A stretch of DNA of 6,644 nucleotides, from contig JADYYZ010000108.1 in the NCBI GenBank assembly GCA_020853405.1, positions 1 to 6,644 of the forward strand, read 5' to 3'. The DNA is from Acetobacteraceae bacterium. Lineage in GTDB: Bacteria; Pseudomonadota; Alphaproteobacteria; Acetobacterales; Acetobacteraceae. Numbering within the stretch: position 1 is the first letter of the stretch; the number at the start of each line of letters is the position of its first letter. The notes beneath the pieces are model-generated. The model was not told where the DNA came from. It saw nothing but the letters and a program-made list of their open reading frames with translations, and ran no database searches. A program made the translations under genes and the position numbers. Shown one piece after another: positions 5,964-6,644 of the stretch.

Positions 5964-6329
5964 CTAGCGACGGCGGCGCGGCTCGCGCGACAGGCCCTTT
6001 GCCGCCAGCGCATCCAGATAGGCCTGCCAGCGTTCGGCCTGCTCAAGCCCCAGCTGGTGCAGATAGTCCCACGAATAGATGCCGGTGTCATGCAGGTCAT
6101 CGAACCGGAGCCGCACCGCATAGTTGCCGACCGGCTCGATGCCGATGATGCCGACATGCATCCGCCCCGGCAGCACGATGCGCTGATCCGGCCCGTGCCC
6201 CTGCACCTCGGCCGACGGGCTTTCGACGCGCAGATATTCGGCAGGCAGGTCGAACTCCTCGCCGGAATCGAAGCGCAGGTGCAGCAGCTTCTCGGCGCGC
6301 TTCAGGCGAATCTCAACCGGGACCGGCAT
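5964..6329 (-). CDS. DUF971 protein (gamma-butyrobetaine hydroxylase-like N-terminal domain)
   Basis: A 121-residue cytoplasmic protein that is almost entirely one DUF971/GBBH-like N-terminal domain. Visible signatures are LHLRFDSGEEFDLPAEYLRV (16-35), SPSAEVQGHG, then VGIIGIEPVGNYAVRLRF followed by DDLHDTGIYSWDYLHQLG (77-94); the tail ends in REPRRRR. In eukaryotic gamma-butyrobetaine hydroxylase the equivalent domain precedes the catalytic oxygenase domain and binds zinc. This stand-alone form has no cysteine at all and no oxygenase domain, so it is neither a hydroxylase nor an obvious zinc site of that kind. The molecular role of stand-alone DUF971 proteins is not established to my knowledge. 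I see no clear Shine-Dalgarno sequence before the ATG. It lies 45 bp after the cupin gene and 35 bp before the Bug-family gene on the same strand. Confidence 0.88.
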   Translation of the reverse strand: MPVPVEIRLKRAEKLLHLRFDSGEEFDLPAEYLRVESPSAEVQGHGPDQRIVLPGRMHVGIIGIEPVGNYAVRLRFDDLHDTGIYSWDYLHQLGLEQAERWQAYLDALAAKGLSREPRRRR

Positions 6330-6374
6330 CGGCGAAATCGCTGTGTCTGGACAGGCGCGTCCGCCTCCCCTCGC

Positions 6375-6644
6375 TCAGGCGGCGCCCGGCCCGGCTTGCG
6401 CCAGTATCCGCGGGCCCGGGCCGTCAGCCACGGCAACGCTCTCGCCATGGCCGAAGCGGACGAACACGTAGTCGCACCTGCCGTCATCGAGAATCTGCAC
6501 GCGGTGGATCACGCCCTTGCCGAAGAATCCGAAATCGCCGGCGCGCATCTCGGTCGCGGTGCCGCCATCGGCGCCGGAATCGATGCGGCAGCGCCCGGAG
6601 AGCAGATACATCACGCTGTCATAATCGAGATGGTGGTGCCAGGC
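6375..6644 (-). CDS. Cupin-domain protein, 5' end outside the window
   Basis: 89 residues and the TGA stop are visible; the gene continues past the right edge, since the frame stays open to the last base. The fragment begins AWHHHLDYDSVMYLLSGRC, which fits cupin motif 1 (a His-x-His metal site followed by a beta strand ending in Gly), although the usual glutamate position is occupied by Ser or Asp. Cupin motif 2 follows as AGDFGFFGKGVIHRVQIL, with His47 as the expected third histidine and Gly where Pro is common. The remainder, DYVFVRFGHGES and a Gly/Pro/Ala-rich end, closes the barrel. A GTG at 6614-6612 could be mistaken for a start, but it would remove motif 1. Such small cupins may be metal enzymes, sugar or organic-acid binders, or sensor domains; the fragment does not show which. 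It may head a transcript continuing into the DUF971 gene. Confidence 0.82.
   Translation of the reverse strand, partial: AWHHHLDYDSVMYLLSGRCRIDSGADGGTATEMRAGDFGFFGKGVIHRVQILDDGRCDYVFVRFGHGESVAVADGPGPRILAQAGPGAA

Noticed and set aside
4315..5967. A 550-codon + strand open frame
   Set aside because: It is antisense to the helicase 5' half and the whole Bug-family gene, and the composition is Arg/Gly/His-rich with no recognisable domain.

Overview
The window is very GC-rich (third codon positions almost always G or C). Its gene content is typical of a high-GC alphaproteobacterium, most plausibly a member of the Acetobacteraceae (Roseomonas-like). That placement is inferred from composition, an orphan Bug-type solute receptor, and palindromic repeats opening with GAGCATGATC; no marker gene is present to prove it.

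Left half, + strand (3-3328): the distal part of a heme uptake and utilisation operon in the order hmuS (3' end only), hmuT, hmuU, hmuV. HmuT is the periplasmic heme receptor, HmuU the inner-membrane permease and HmuV the ATPase. Together they form an ABC importer that brings heme from the periplasm to the cytoplasm, where HmuS binds or degrades it. hmuS/hmuT overlap by 4 bp and hmuT/hmuU by 10 bp. hmuU and hmuV are instead separated by about 100 bp packed with GC-rich hairpins. The operon promoter, any Fur site and the outer-membrane receptor would lie upstream of the window.

Centre (3329-3445): a convergent intergenic region holding a perfect 16-bp inverted repeat, and a second hairpin that straddles the stop codon of the opposing gene.

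Right half, - strand (read from right to left): a 5'-truncated cupin protein, a DUF971 (GBBH-like N-terminal) protein, a Bug/TctC-family periplasmic solute receptor, then after a 257-bp gap an RhlE-like DEAD-box RNA helicase with a GTG start. The first three are closely spaced (45 and 35 bp) and could be co-transcribed; the helicase is probably a separate unit.

I found no CRISPR array, tRNA, rRNA, insertion sequence, phage gene or toxin-antitoxin pair, and no convincing new multi-gene system. The least explained DNA is in the two repeat-bearing intergenic regions.
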